23,734 nucleotides of DNA, taken from NCBI GenBank assembly GCA_047614125.1, contig JBLHHI010000051.1, positions 1-23,734 of the forward strand, written 5' to 3'. Origin of the DNA: JBLHHI01 sp047614125 (lineage in GTDB: Bacteria; Bacteroidota; Bacteroidia; NS11-12g; UBA9320). This document shows positions 15,464 through 23,622 of this stretch, in pieces. The notes under the pieces were generated by a model, which did no database searches, was not told where the DNA came from, and worked only from the letters and a program-made list of their open reading frames with translations. Both the position numbers and the translations under genes were made by a program. The number at the start of each line of letters is the position of its first letter. Within the stretch, counting starts at the first letter, position 1.

Positions 15464-17872
15464 ATGGAACCGATCAGCATTGTACTATTAATCATCATCC
15501 TGCTCTACGTTCTGCGCACAAAGCGGCAGGTTAGAGACCTGGGTGCTAAAATTGATGGATTGAGAAATCTTCTTAATCAGGGAAAACGAGGTACTGAGTC
15601 CAACGCGGAAAAGACTCAAGAGGCAATTCGAAAATCTTCGCCCTATGAAAAATGGGCTAACATTGAGGAAGAACAGAAAGTTCAAGAGGATCTAGTTTTA
15701 GCAGAGAAAAAATCAGAGGCTACTCCAATACCTATATCAGAAGATCCGAAAAAACTTGAAATCCAGAAAGAAGAGCCCGTTAAACCAAAGGTGCAAATCA
15801 TAAGAACATCCAAACTAGAGCCAATTCACAAAACTCCCAAGTCTACCTTTATGGAGCGCAATCCGGATTTGGAGCGCTTTATTGGAGAAAACTTATTGAG
15901 TAAGATTGGTATTGTAATCTTTGTAATTGGCATGGGCTTTTTAGTCCGTAAAGGCATTGAAAACAATCAGATTACCGAAGTAATGCGCGTTGCCATTGGC
16001 ATACTTATTAGCGGTGGAATGATTGGTCTGGGACATTATCTTCGAAAGTCGTTTGGCAAGTTTTCGGCCATTCTCATTGGCGGAGCCTTGGCGGTTCTTT
16101 ATTTCACCATAGCGCTGGCCTATCATCAATATGCGCTCATATCACAAACCGCCGCTTTTGTTATAATGGTCTTTATTACTTCTCTGGGCGTTCTCTTATC
16201 GATCTCATACAACCGAAAGGCCTTGGCCGTCTTGGCCTTAATCGGCGGCTTCGGCACGCCCTTTTTTGTGAGCGATGGTTCCGGCAACTATGTTACGATG
16301 CTCACCTACATCATCGTACTCGATTTGGGCATGATGGTCTTAGTTTATTTTAAAAAGTGGAACATCGTAAACTATCTAACGTATGCATTTACCTACCTAC
16401 TTTATTCCGGTGTATTCGTAGAAAAATATCTCGGTAATGTGGATGAAACTCGCGCAAAATTCTTTCTTTTTTTAACCGCCTTTTATCTCATCTTCTTTGT
16501 GATGAGCATTGTGTACAACGTGAAAAACAAACGGCAAATTAAAATGCCCGAAATCGCCATGCTGATGACCAATTCGGCCCTGTATTTGGGTTTTGGTCTA
16601 TCTATTAGCGACGACTTTCATGGAGGATTGTACAGTGGTTTATTTACCGCCTTAATAGCGGTTTTTAACTTTATATTTTTACTGGTCTTATATAAACGTA
16701 AAGATGTCGACGCAAACTTGATCTACCTCCTCATCCTATTGGTACTCACCTTTGTAACCCTCATTGCACCCATCCAATTAGAAGGTAATAATATAACGCT
16801 GTTTTGGGCGGCCGAAAGCATAGTTCTGCTTTTCATCGCTCAAAAATCTAAGATAGAACCCCTGCGCTTGTTGGCTGTAGTAATCTCTATGCTCATGCTC
16901 TTGAGTTTGGGTATGGATTGGGGCAACAACTACATTCCCTTCCACGCTAATGGCAATCCAATTCCATTCCTAAATACAGCGTTCTTATCAAGTTTTGCAG
17001 CTATAATATCGTTGGCTGGCATGGTTACATTTTTTAAAGAACCGAAGATGCTGCAGTTTAAGTGGGTTGAGTTTTGGTGGAAACCGAGCTATATAAAGGT
17101 GCTGCTTGCACTTGTTGTTTTCGTTGGAATCTTCTTAGAACTAAACGATCAATTTCTTAGAGCGGAGCTCTCGAATACTCTGCGGATGATTCTTCTAGGC
17201 ATCTATACGTACAGTTGTGCCATTGGAATGGTCTTCCTCGAAAAATGGAAGCCCAATCCAAAATTAAAGGTGTTAAATCTAATTGTGAATGTGGTCTGCA
17301 TACTTTCCTATATGACGTTTTTTGTGCAACAAGTTTCTTGGGCACGCGACGGGTATTTAGCACTAGAGGTCACCGCATCCTCGGGGTTCTTTGTGCACTA
17401 CATTTTATTGGCACTCTTTCTGATTTTGGTTGTGCTTCGTTATCGCGAGGTGCATGAGGAGTATGGATTTAAATCAGAAATTGGTTCAAATACGCTGTGG
17501 CCCTTAGCCTTCATCATCATCTTCGTTTGCTCGGTTGAAGCGGGCCACCTTTCGGTTATTCATCAATTTGGGAATGGGTTGAACGGCGATGTGGTTTATC
17601 AAAACGCCGTTCGATATGTGTATCCGGTTGTTTGGGCCATCACGGCCTTGTTCTTAATGATTGTTGGAATGAAGTACAAGTTGAAAACACTTCGTTTGGC
17701 TTCATTGATCATTTTTGCCATCACCATAATTAAACTCGTTTTTTATGATTTACGAGGAAATGCAACCGGTAAAATCATTGCATTCATTGTTTTAGGGGTT
17801 GTTCTTTTATTAATATCATTCTTATATCAAAAGTTAAAGTTTATAATTCAAGATGATGATTCGAAAGTTTAG
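15464..17872 (+). CDS. DUF2339 multi-pass membrane protein
   Basis: An 802-residue polytopic inner-membrane protein. A short N-terminal helix (4-17) is followed by a charged Glu/Lys/Pro linker (about 20-130). The DUF2339 start follows: ERNPDLERFIGENLLSKIGI (131-150), then IGMGFLVRKGIE, the Gly-rich GGALAVLYFTIALAYHQYA (206-224) and ALIGGFGTPFFVSDGSGNY (258-276), then more than 15 further hydrophobic segments to the C-terminus. Function of the family is unknown. Its last 20 bases overlap the start of the next gene, so translation is probably coupled. The DUF2339/DUF3999 pairing recurs in other phyla by my recollection, which suggests a two-part envelope complex. Confidence 0.88.
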   Translation: MEPISIVLLIIILLYVLRTKRQVRDLGAKIDGLRNLLNQGKRGTESNAEKTQEAIRKSSPYEKWANIEEEQKVQEDLVLAEKKSEATPIPISEDPKKLEIQKEEPVKPKVQIIRTSKLEPIHKTPKSTFMERNPDLERFIGENLLSKIGIVIFVIGMGFLVRKGIENNQITEVMRVAIGILISGGMIGLGHYLRKSFGKFSAILIGGALAVLYFTIALAYHQYALISQTAAFVIMVFITSLGVLLSISYNRKALAVLALIGGFGTPFFVSDGSGNYVTMLTYIIVLDLGMMVLVYFKKWNIVNYLTYAFTYLLYSGVFVEKYLGNVDETRAKFFLFLTAFYLIFFVMSIVYNVKNKRQIKMPEIAMLMTNSALYLGFGLSISDDFHGGLYSGLFTALIAVFNFIFLLVLYKRKDVDANLIYLLILLVLTFVTLIAPIQLEGNNITLFWAAESIVLLFIAQKSKIEPLRLLAVVISMLMLLSLGMDWGNNYIPFHANGNPIPFLNTAFLSSFAAIISLAGMVTFFKEPKMLQFKWVEFWWKPSYIKVLLALVVFVGIFLELNDQFLRAELSNTLRMILLGIYTYSCAIGMVFLEKWKPNPKLKVLNLIVNVVCILSYMTFFVQQVSWARDGYLALEVTASSGFFVHYILLALFLILVVLRYREVHEEYGFKSEIGSNTLWPLAFIIIFVCSVEAGHLSVIHQFGNGLNGDVVYQNAVRYVYPVVWAITALFLMIVGMKYKLKTLRLASLIIFAITIIKLVFYDLRGNATGKIIAFIVLGVVLLLISFLYQKLKFIIQDDDSKV

Positions 17873-19118
17873 TTGCGCAATTGCGATGATGCTTAGCCTG
17901 ATTGGCTTTGCTCAAGAATTTAAGCATCAAGCCACCCTAGATGTGCCAAAATCGGATGGCTTTCATCGTATTGTACTTTCGCCCGAGGTTTTGGGCAAGG
18001 TACAAACGTCGCTAGCAGATTTGCGAATCTATGATGAGAAAGGGGCGGAAGTGCCTTATGTGTTGCAAGGCGAAGCCGCCATTTCAAATTCCAGCATTTT
18101 TAAGGAATACCCTATCACAGAACGCGGACGGGAAGGAGATTCGATTTCGTATTTGATCTTTGTCAATCAACGGCGCGATGTGCTTGACAATGTGAGTTTT
18201 AAAGTTAAGAACACCGCCGTTCAAAAAAGAGCTCGATTGAGTGGGAGCAACGACCAAAAATCTTGGTTTGCTATAAAAGACAACTACCTCTTGCATTCGA
18301 TGCACAGTTCAAGCGCAACCACTGAACTAAAAATCTTGAGTTTCCCCTTAAGTGATTATGCTTTTTTTAAATTGGAGCTCGTTGAACAGTCATCATCACG
18401 CATCGAAATTCTTTCGGTTGGCTATTACAACCAACAAAAAAGAGCGGGCTTGTCCACCTCATTTAACGTACCAATTGTTTCTCAAACGGAAAGCAACAAG
18501 CAATCAAAAATTGTTTTAGACTTGGGTGAGATCAAATACCTAGAGAAAATACAAATCAAGCTAAGCGGTGCAGACTATTATTCCAGATCGGCTCGATTTT
18601 ATAAACACTCGGTTATCGAGGATCAAAAAACCGGAAAGCAGCATAGAGTTGATGAGCTCATAACCAGTGTTGAATTGAATTCAAATTCGAACAACGAAGT
18701 TGATTTGGGCCAAATACTTGTACAAGAACTCGTACTCGAAATTGACAATAGAGATGACAAGCCGCTCAATGTTGAGGCTGTAACTGCTTCATATTTAAAT
18801 AAGTATGTAACGGCCGATTTGAAAGCAGGAAAGGCGTATCAACTCAACTTTGGCAACCGAAGTTGCAATGCGCCCAGCTATGATCTAAATTACTTTACTA
18901 ATCGAATTCCAACTCAACCGCCAACGTTGAAAATTACGGGAGTTTCGAATCCAACAGCAAAAAAAGAAACAGAAGATCACGACAGCATCTTTCACAACAT
19001 CTATTTAATTTGGGGGGTAATTTGCTTTGTAGGTATATTTTTAGGTTTAATATCCTTTAAAATGGTTCGCGAGCTGAGTGAGAAAAAGAAGGCAGAAGAA
19101 TCATCGAAATTGGAATAG
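17853..19118 (+). CDS. DUF3999-like exported, membrane-anchored protein
   Basis: A 421-residue protein with a signal peptide (1-20, cleavage likely after GFA). A large beta-rich extracytoplasmic region follows (21-380), with FHRIVLSPEVL and a galactose-binding-like segment RARLSGSNDQKSWFAI (126-141). One C-terminal membrane helix (about 384-404) ends the protein, with a short charged cytoplasmic tail. Start, layout and position directly behind the DUF2339 gene all fit DUF3999, though the sequence is divergent. It overlaps that gene by 20 bases. It probably places a periplasmic domain next to the multi-pass partner. The biochemical role is unknown. Confidence 0.72.
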   Translation: MMIRKFSCAIAMMLSLIGFAQEFKHQATLDVPKSDGFHRIVLSPEVLGKVQTSLADLRIYDEKGAEVPYVLQGEAAISNSSIFKEYPITERGREGDSISYLIFVNQRRDVLDNVSFKVKNTAVQKRARLSGSNDQKSWFAIKDNYLLHSMHSSSATTELKILSFPLSDYAFFKLELVEQSSSRIEILSVGYYNQQKRAGLSTSFNVPIVSQTESNKQSKIVLDLGEIKYLEKIQIKLSGADYYSRSARFYKHSVIEDQKTGKQHRVDELITSVELNSNSNNEVDLGQILVQELVLEIDNRDDKPLNVEAVTASYLNKYVTADLKAGKAYQLNFGNRSCNAPSYDLNYFTNRIPTQPPTLKITGVSNPTAKKETEDHDSIFHNIYLIWGVICFVGIFLGLISFKMVRELSEKKKAEESSKLE

Positions 19119-19218
19119 TACAATGATGATAACCCGAGCGAGGGATGAAGAAGTTTATACCCACTCTGTATATTTTGAACAAATCCGCAAGTTTTATTTT
19201 TTGCAATAAAAAATTAAT

Positions 19219-19599
19219 ATGCCGTACGACGAATATTTAGGCGATCGAATACGACGCGATTTAGCCGACAAGAAGGTGGCTCATGCCGAACTTAAAATGA
19301 TGGGTGGCCTGTGCTTTCAGGTGGATGATAAAATGCTTTGCGGCATTCACATCGACAAAAAATTTGGAGACAGCTTGCTCATGGCCCGAATAGGAGAGGA
19401 TGAGTATGAAAAGCAGCTGTCGAAAGAAAACTGCCTTCCCATGGATTTTACGGGTCGGCCTATGCGGGGCTACATCTTCATTACACCAGCGGGTTTTGAC
19501 ACTGATGACGACCTTTCGTATTGGCTCGATAAGTGTCTCGAATTCAATCCAATGGCTAAGTCGAGCAAGAAGAAGAAAAAGCCAAGGAAAGCAGACTAA
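19219..19599 (+). CDS. TfoX/Sxy N-terminal-domain protein
   Basis: A 126-residue protein matching only the N-terminal domain of TfoX/Sxy: KKMMGG-type segment ELKMMGGLCFQVDDKMLCGI (24-43), LLMARIGEDEYEKQL (53-67), and the family's GRPMRGYIFITP (79-90). A lysine-rich tail (116-124) ends it. In gamma-proteobacteria full-length TfoX activates competence genes. Stand-alone N-domains are widespread and of unknown role, so a competence function should not be assumed. It starts a plus-strand run of small accessory genes and lies 20 bases before the next. Confidence 0.85.
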   Translation: MPYDEYLGDRIRRDLADKKVAHAELKMMGGLCFQVDDKMLCGIHIDKKFGDSLLMARIGEDEYEKQLSKENCLPMDFTGRPMRGYIFITPAGFDTDDDLSYWLDKCLEFNPMAKSSKKKKKPRKAD

Positions 19600-19619
19600 T
19601 GTCAGGTAGATAATAATTC

Positions 19620-20168
19620 ATGAACAACCGAAAACTTATTCTCTACATTTCCATGAGCCTGGATGGCTTTATTGCCACTAAAGAAAACGATATATCTTGG
19701 CTGTCGATGGTGGAAGTTGAGGGCGAAGACTATGGCTATAACGCCTTTAATGATTCGGTGGATACCTACATTGTAGGAAGGATAACCTACGATACAGTTT
19801 TGTCGTTAACCGGAGGAATTTTTCCGCCTGCAGATCAGCATAAATGTTATGTGTTAACCCGACAAGAAAGAGTGCCTAAAAACGGTGTAACCTTTTATAA
19901 TGGAGATGTAGTTGAACTGATATTCAAACTTAAAAAAGAAGGTGGAAAAAAAATCTATTGCGATGGTGGGGGTGAGGTGGTTAAGCTTTTAATGGATAAC
20001 AACCAGATTGATGAGTACATCATTTCCATTGTTCCAATTGTTTTGGGAGATGGAAAGCGATTGTTTAAAGGAGGAACACCGCGAATTGCTGTTACTGCTG
20101 TTTCAACCAAGCAATATGCTTCGGGCTTGGTGCAGTTGCATTATATACGTAATACGTCAGAAAGATGA
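19620..20168 (+). CDS. RibD C-terminal/dihydrofolate-reductase-like protein
   Basis: A 182-residue protein of the RibD_C/DHFR-like fold. SMSLDGFIATKENDISWL (11-28) is the family's N-terminal signature. VGRITYDTV (52-60) carries the typical R-x-TY, GGGEVVKLLMD (116-126) forms the nucleotide loop, and DEYIISIVPIVLGDGKRLF (131-149) is the C-terminal signature. The family reduces pteridine- or pyrimidine-like substrates with NADPH in known cases, but the substrate of this stand-alone group is not defined, and it need not be the cell's folate enzyme. It is in tandem with the TfoX-domain and GNAT genes. Confidence 0.85.
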   Translation: MNNRKLILYISMSLDGFIATKENDISWLSMVEVEGEDYGYNAFNDSVDTYIVGRITYDTVLSLTGGIFPPADQHKCYVLTRQERVPKNGVTFYNGDVVELIFKLKKEGGKKIYCDGGGEVVKLLMDNNQIDEYIISIVPIVLGDGKRLFKGGTPRIAVTAVSTKQYASGLVQLHYIRNTSER

Positions 20169-20202
20169 ATCCAACTAAGGTGAGTGTTATTTATGGATAA
20201 AA

Positions 20203-20742
20203 ATGAGTGTAAAAGTTGAAACGAAGCGGTTCATTTTAAGGGAGTTGGTTTTGGAAGATGCTAATGATATGTTTGAGCTCGACTCGAATTCCGAGGTAAT
20301 TAAATACCTTGGCAACCATCCGGTAAAGGATGTTGCATCATCAAAAGAAATGATTGCTTTTGTACAAAAGCAATATCGAGACAATGGAATTGGCCGTTGG
20401 GCCATCATTGAAAAAACTACCGGCAATTTTGTGGGATGGACTGGTTTGAAATATGAAACCAACCTTGGTGAGAAAAAGAATTATTTCGATCTAGGATACC
20501 GCTTAAAACCAGAATATTGGGGAAAGGGCATTGCTACGGAAACGGCTATGACATCGCTCAAGTACGGTTTTGAAGTGATGAAACTCGACGAAATATTTGG
20601 CGCCGCGCACATTGAAAACATTGCGTCAAATAAGGTGCTTGAAAAGGTGGGATTAAGTTTCGTAAGTACTTTTATTTTAGAAGGCTGTTTGCATAATTGG
20701 TATGGTATTGCAAAGGCAACTTGGTTTAAACACAATCCGTAA
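20203..20742 (+). CDS. GNAT-family N-acetyltransferase (RimJ/RimL-like)
   Basis: A 179-residue acetyl-CoA-dependent acetyltransferase. It opens with the classic ETKRFILRELVLEDANDM (6-23). The motif A acetyl-CoA loop is in LGYRLKPEYWGKGIATETA (97-115). Motif B reads AAHIENIASNKVLEKVGL (134-151). This matches the RimJ/RimL group that acetylates ribosomal proteins or small amines and antibiotics; the target cannot be read from sequence. It lies 34 bases after the DHFR-like gene. Confidence 0.92.
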   Translation: MSVKVETKRFILRELVLEDANDMFELDSNSEVIKYLGNHPVKDVASSKEMIAFVQKQYRDNGIGRWAIIEKTTGNFVGWTGLKYETNLGEKKNYFDLGYRLKPEYWGKGIATETAMTSLKYGFEVMKLDEIFGAAHIENIASNKVLEKVGLSFVSTFILEGCLHNWYGIAKATWFKHNP

Positions 20743-20856
20743 GGGCTATTCTATATAATCACTCTACGTTCTGTTAAGTTAGTAAGATCACGATTAAACA
20801 AACATTTCTCAATGCTTAAAACACCTCGATCCACGGTAAAAAGAGCACCCATGCGC

Positions 20857-20862
20857 GGGGGG
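20857..20862. repeat. G6 tract at a reading-frame break
   Basis: Six consecutive G (20857-20862). Upstream, ATG 20812 opens a frame coding MLKTPRSTVKRAPMRGG, then runs out of frame and stops at 20878-20880. Downstream, the family sequence continues in another frame from GTG 20862. A tract of seven (or four) G would join them. Confidence 0.75.
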
Positions 20863-21476
20863 TGCACGAAGAAGAAGTGATACACCGCATATTGGATGGA
20901 GAATTTTTGTCTCACGTGGGCATTGTACATGATAATTCTCCTGTGGTCATTCCAACCTTATATGGCCGGGAGAGAAGTACGGTTTACATCCACGGGGCAA
21001 GTGTAAGTCGCTTGATTATTCAAATAGAGCAGGGTATTGAGCTGTTACCTAAATGTTTAGTGTTGGCACGTTCGGCCTTCCATCACTCCCTGAATTACGA
21101 ATCGGTTGTGGTTTTGGGAAAGGGAAATTTGGTGGAAGATGTGGGAAAAAAGCACGAGGTTAAGGTGATATCTGATCATGTATTAAAAGGGCGATGGGAA
21201 GAAACTCGACTTCCAAACAAAACCGAACTAAAAGCCACAAAGATTATAGAAATAGAAATTTCGGAGGCAACAGCAAAAAATCGAACCGGAGACCCGATCG
21301 ATGAAAAAGCCGATTTTGATTTGCCCATTTGGGCTGGTGTATTGCCCATTGAAACCTGTTATGGAACACCGGTTTCGGACTCAAAACTAGCACTAAATAT
21401 TGAAATGTCTTTCAGCATAAAAGCCATTCAATACAAAAAAAAAGGGCCGAAGCCCTTTTCTATTCCAACTAAGTAG
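20862..21476 (+). CDS. NimA-like flavin-binding (PNPOx-fold) protein, N-terminus displaced by frameshift
   Basis: The 204-codon frame holds nearly the whole family: HRILDGEFLSHVGIVHD (8-24), PVVIPTLYGRE, VYIHGAS, the hallmark CLVLARSAFHHSLNYESVVV (65-84), GRWEETRLPNKTELKAT, and LPIWAGVLP (154-162). This is the pyridoxamine-5'-phosphate-oxidase-like group that includes 5-nitroimidazole resistance NimA; FMN binding is expected, but the natural substrate is unknown. Relatives start about 17 residues earlier with a basic segment like KTPRSTVKRAPMRG, which exists here in another frame from ATG 20812. The break is at the G6 tract. The GTG start at 20862 would give a slightly short protein. An intrinsic terminator is built into its last codons. 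Confidence 0.82.
   Translation: MHEEEVIHRILDGEFLSHVGIVHDNSPVVIPTLYGRERSTVYIHGASVSRLIIQIEQGIELLPKCLVLARSAFHHSLNYESVVVLGKGNLVEDVGKKHEVKVISDHVLKGRWEETRLPNKTELKATKIIEIEISEATAKNRTGDPIDEKADFDLPIWAGVLPIETCYGTPVSDSKLALNIEMSFSIKAIQYKKKGPKPFSIPTK
21435..21459. terminator. Bidirectional intrinsic terminator inside the coding end
   Basis: Stem AAAAGGGC (21440-21447) / GCCCTTTT (21452-21459) with a CGAA loop, preceded by an A run from 21435. The T run (plus) and A run (T run on the minus strand) allow it to stop both convergent genes. It lies within the last codons of the NimA-like gene and 25 bases past the stop of the minus-strand membrane gene. Confidence 0.75.
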
Positions 21477-21484
21477 TTGCAGTT

Positions 21485-21883
21485 TTAAGCAGCGGCGGTA
21501 TTTCTACCATTGTACCAGCCAATTAGAGCGCCAGCAACAGCTGCAATTACTACGGTAGCAATTACATCAAATGCCATTTGTTTCATGTCCATGTTGTTCA
21601 TAGCCATACCCATAGCATCGGCGCTTAAACCAGCTAGAAGGCCAATAATTGCGGCGGCTTTAGCGCCACCCATAGGGGTGGAAACTCCGGCCCAAGTGCC
21701 TAAAACATAGGCAAGCAGTAAGCCCCAGAAAAGGTTTGATAAGAAAATCCAGAGCATCCCCTGTCCCGTCATTTCTCCATCCATAGGGAAAATATCCGTC
21801 AGAATTACTCCATAAATTAACCATCCCAAAAGGAACATTACAATGGCAGAGATTACTCCGCCAACAATAACTTTTGTACTCAT
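21485..21883 (-). CDS. Small four-helix membrane protein, unknown function
   Basis: I start it at ATG 21883 (MSTKVIVGGVISAIVMFLL) rather than at the longer open frame from 21943, because the former begins at the membrane helix and follows a promoter-like match. The 132-residue product has four predicted membrane segments (about 5-27, 42-64, 75-92 and 104-122), rich in Gly and Ala. There is a Met-rich stretch (MGMAMNNMDMKQM) between the third and fourth. The size and layout recall DUF1761-like proteins, but I cannot assign a family firmly. The Met-rich loop could bind a metal such as copper; that is only a guess. Confidence 0.75.
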   Translation of the reverse strand: MSTKVIVGGVISAIVMFLLGWLIYGVILTDIFPMDGEMTGQGMLWIFLSNLFWGLLLAYVLGTWAGVSTPMGGAKAAAIIGLLAGLSADAMGMAMNNMDMKQMAFDVIATVVIAAVAGALIGWYNGRNTAAA

Positions 21884-21913
21884 AATCGTATTATTTAAGT
21901 TTTTGATTAAATC

Positions 21914-21943
21914 GAAATTTAGTAAATAAATTGAGATTTGCAA
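21914..21943 (-). promoter_or_regulatory. Promoter-like pair for the small membrane protein
   Basis: On the minus strand TTG (21943-21941) and TAAATTTC (21921-21914) are 19 bases apart, the normal -33/-7 spacing; the -7 box has one mismatch to TAnnTTTG. It would give a leader of about 24 bases before ATG 21883. Confidence 0.4.
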
Positions 21944-22100
21944 GACGTGGAACTTAACCTCTTAGGTTTCAAGGGCTCTAATTTTCAACACTTATGGTGA
22001 TAAAAGCCTGCGACCTCCTTGTGTATCAAAAACGCAAGAACTGACAAAACGCTGTTTAGGAATACAATGCTCTTGCCAAATTAAAAATTATTTACGTACT

Positions 22101-22120
22101 TGTTCTTCAGAAAAAGAACA
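22101..22120. promoter_or_regulatory. Inverted repeat touching a start codon
   Basis: TGTTCTT (22101-22107) and AAGAACA (22114-22120) form a perfect 7-base stem with a 6-base loop, and the last base is the A of ATG 22120. It could be an operator or a hairpin that blocks the start. No partner regulator is adjacent. Confidence 0.35.
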
Positions 22121-22560
22121 TGGTAGATGTAAAAACTGAAATAGTAATCCAGCAACCGATACATGTTGTTTCGGACTTTGCTGCCAATCCAGAGAATGCA
22201 CCAACTTGGTATGTAAACATAAAAACGGTTGAATGGAAGTCCGAACCGCCTTTGCAAAAAGGGAGCTTAGTTGCCTTTTTGGCCCACTTTATGGGTGAAG
22301 CCTTTCGGTATACGTATGAGTTTACCGTGTTTGAACCCGAAAATAAATTGGTGATGAAAACGGCTGAAGGCCCTTTTTCGATGGAAACAACCTATACTTG
22401 CTACGCTTTGCCCGATCAATCCACTCGAATGACGCTCCGGAACGCTGGTCAACCCTCGGGCTTTTCTAAATTATTTGCTCCGTTTATGTCGTTGATTATG
22501 CGGAAGGCAAATATGAAAGACCTCGAAAACTTAAAACGAATTTTAGAGAGTGAGGCATAA
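22120..22560 (+). CDS. SRPBCC-family (START-like) protein
   Basis: A 146-residue protein of the polyketide cyclase/START-like fold. It opens with TEIVIQQPIHVVSDFAANPENAPTWYVN (6-33), the usual first strand and helix with the conserved W30. It continues with VEWKSEPPLQKGSLVAF, LVMKTAEGPFSMETTYTCY and a C-terminal helix (about 116-145). The fold binds hydrophobic ligands in a groove; ligand and role are unknown. It lies 31 bases before a small membrane protein gene. Confidence 0.85.
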   Translation: MVDVKTEIVIQQPIHVVSDFAANPENAPTWYVNIKTVEWKSEPPLQKGSLVAFLAHFMGEAFRYTYEFTVFEPENKLVMKTAEGPFSMETTYTCYALPDQSTRMTLRNAGQPSGFSKLFAPFMSLIMRKANMKDLENLKRILESEA

Positions 22561-22591
22561 GTAGATTTTTGTAATTCAATAAGCAGTAAGC

Positions 22592-22963
22592 TTGAAACCA
22601 GACCAACTCAAAATGTATCTGATGATCAACAGCATTTTTTCAATGTTGAGTGGCATGACCTTAATGATGATTTCCAAACCATTAAAAAAACTATTTGAGG
22701 TTGAAGAAGCGATGCCTTTTTTAGTTGTTGGTGCCGTTCTATTAACTTTTGGCTCCCTCATTTACGTAATTACTCTGCGATACTTATATGTTAAATGGCT
22801 GGTAAACATCATTTCTTTTTTGGATTTCTCTTGGGTTCTTGGCAGCATTCTCTTCGTGGCCATCGATCCTTATAACATCAGCATAATTGGCGCTGTATGT
22901 ATTGTATTGGTGGCGGTTTGGGTTGGTTTTCTGGGTTTTAAGCAATACAAATGGAATCGATAA
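22592..22963 (+). CDS. Small four-helix membrane protein, unknown function
   Basis: Up to 123 residues with four membrane segments (about 8-27, 40-60, 68-88 and 94-115). The longest frame starts at TTG 22592, giving a charged lead (KPDQLK) that looks genuine. ATG 22613 (MYLMINS) is the alternative. There is no recognised family. Close spacing to the SRPBCC gene (31 bases) and the DUF2834 gene (35 bases) suggests one operon. Confidence 0.65.
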   Translation: MKPDQLKMYLMINSIFSMLSGMTLMMISKPLKKLFEVEEAMPFLVVGAVLLTFGSLIYVITLRYLYVKWLVNIISFLDFSWVLGSILFVAIDPYNISIIGAVCIVLVAVWVGFLGFKQYKWNR

Positions 22964-22998
22964 ACCCTTATCAATGATTCACGTATAATACCATTATT

Positions 22999-23334
22999 AT
23001 GAAACGCATCTACCTAATCTTGTCAATTATTGGCTTCATTGCCCCCAATATTTATGTGGCTATGGAGTCGTATCAAACCGGAAATTTTCTGCTTTGGCTC
23101 GATCCGCAATCAACGTTGGCCGGCATGTTTGGCAATCAAATTTCTACGGCCTTCATTGTTGATTTATTTGTGGTGGTTTTGGTGTTTTTTATTTGGACGC
23201 ATTTCGAATCCAAGCGACTGAAAATGAAAACTCCATGGCTGATATGGGTTTTAACCTTATTGTTCGGTATGGCAGGGACCTTCCCATTATTTTTATTTCA
23301 ACGAGCACAGGCCATTGAAACGGAGGCGCGCTAA
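22999..23334 (+). CDS. DUF2834-family membrane protein
   Basis: A 111-residue protein with three membrane segments (about 4-21, 50-66 and 81-100). The family pattern is visible: an N-terminal helix, a loop with a small aromatic-rich stretch (NFLLWL), AGMFGNQISTAFIVDLFVVV (41-60), FFIWTHFESKR (63-73), and the terminal PLFLFQR (96-102). Function of DUF2834 is unknown. It is likely the last gene of an operon with the two genes before it. Confidence 0.82.
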   Translation: MKRIYLILSIIGFIAPNIYVAMESYQTGNFLLWLDPQSTLAGMFGNQISTAFIVDLFVVVLVFFIWTHFESKRLKMKTPWLIWVLTLLFGMAGTFPLFLFQRAQAIETEAR

Positions 23335-23436
23335 CCATTGAAAACGGCATTGATCCTTTTTCGATGTTTTTAAGTTTTAACAGCGGTTTTATTCACTGTG
23401 TTGAAGTTGAATATATTGAGATCTTTTTTAGAAAGG

Positions 23437-23505
23437 AGCTGTTGCAAACAGCTTTGGATTGAGTCCTAGAATCAGCAAAAATGAACAATGACAACGACGT
23501 TCATT
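23437..23505. repeat. Two inverted repeats in a gap
   Basis: AGCTGTT (23437-23443) pairs with AACAGCT (23447-23453). AATGAAC (23480-23486) pairs with GTTCATT (23499-23505). Neither has a clear T run, so they are not called terminators. The rest of the gap (23335-23622) shows no gene. Confidence 0.4.
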
Positions 23506-23622
23506 AAAAGCAACGCAATGAATCGCGGGTGATTTCCATCTCGAATGTTCACTATTATTTTTGGTGCAGTGTATTTTTTTGAGTGTTGGGTAGTATCTTC
23601 ACATCGAAAAATAAAGATAAAA

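Noticed and set aside
19219..19599. Natural competence regulator (TfoX).
   Set aside because: Only the N-terminal domain is present; no competence genes are nearby.
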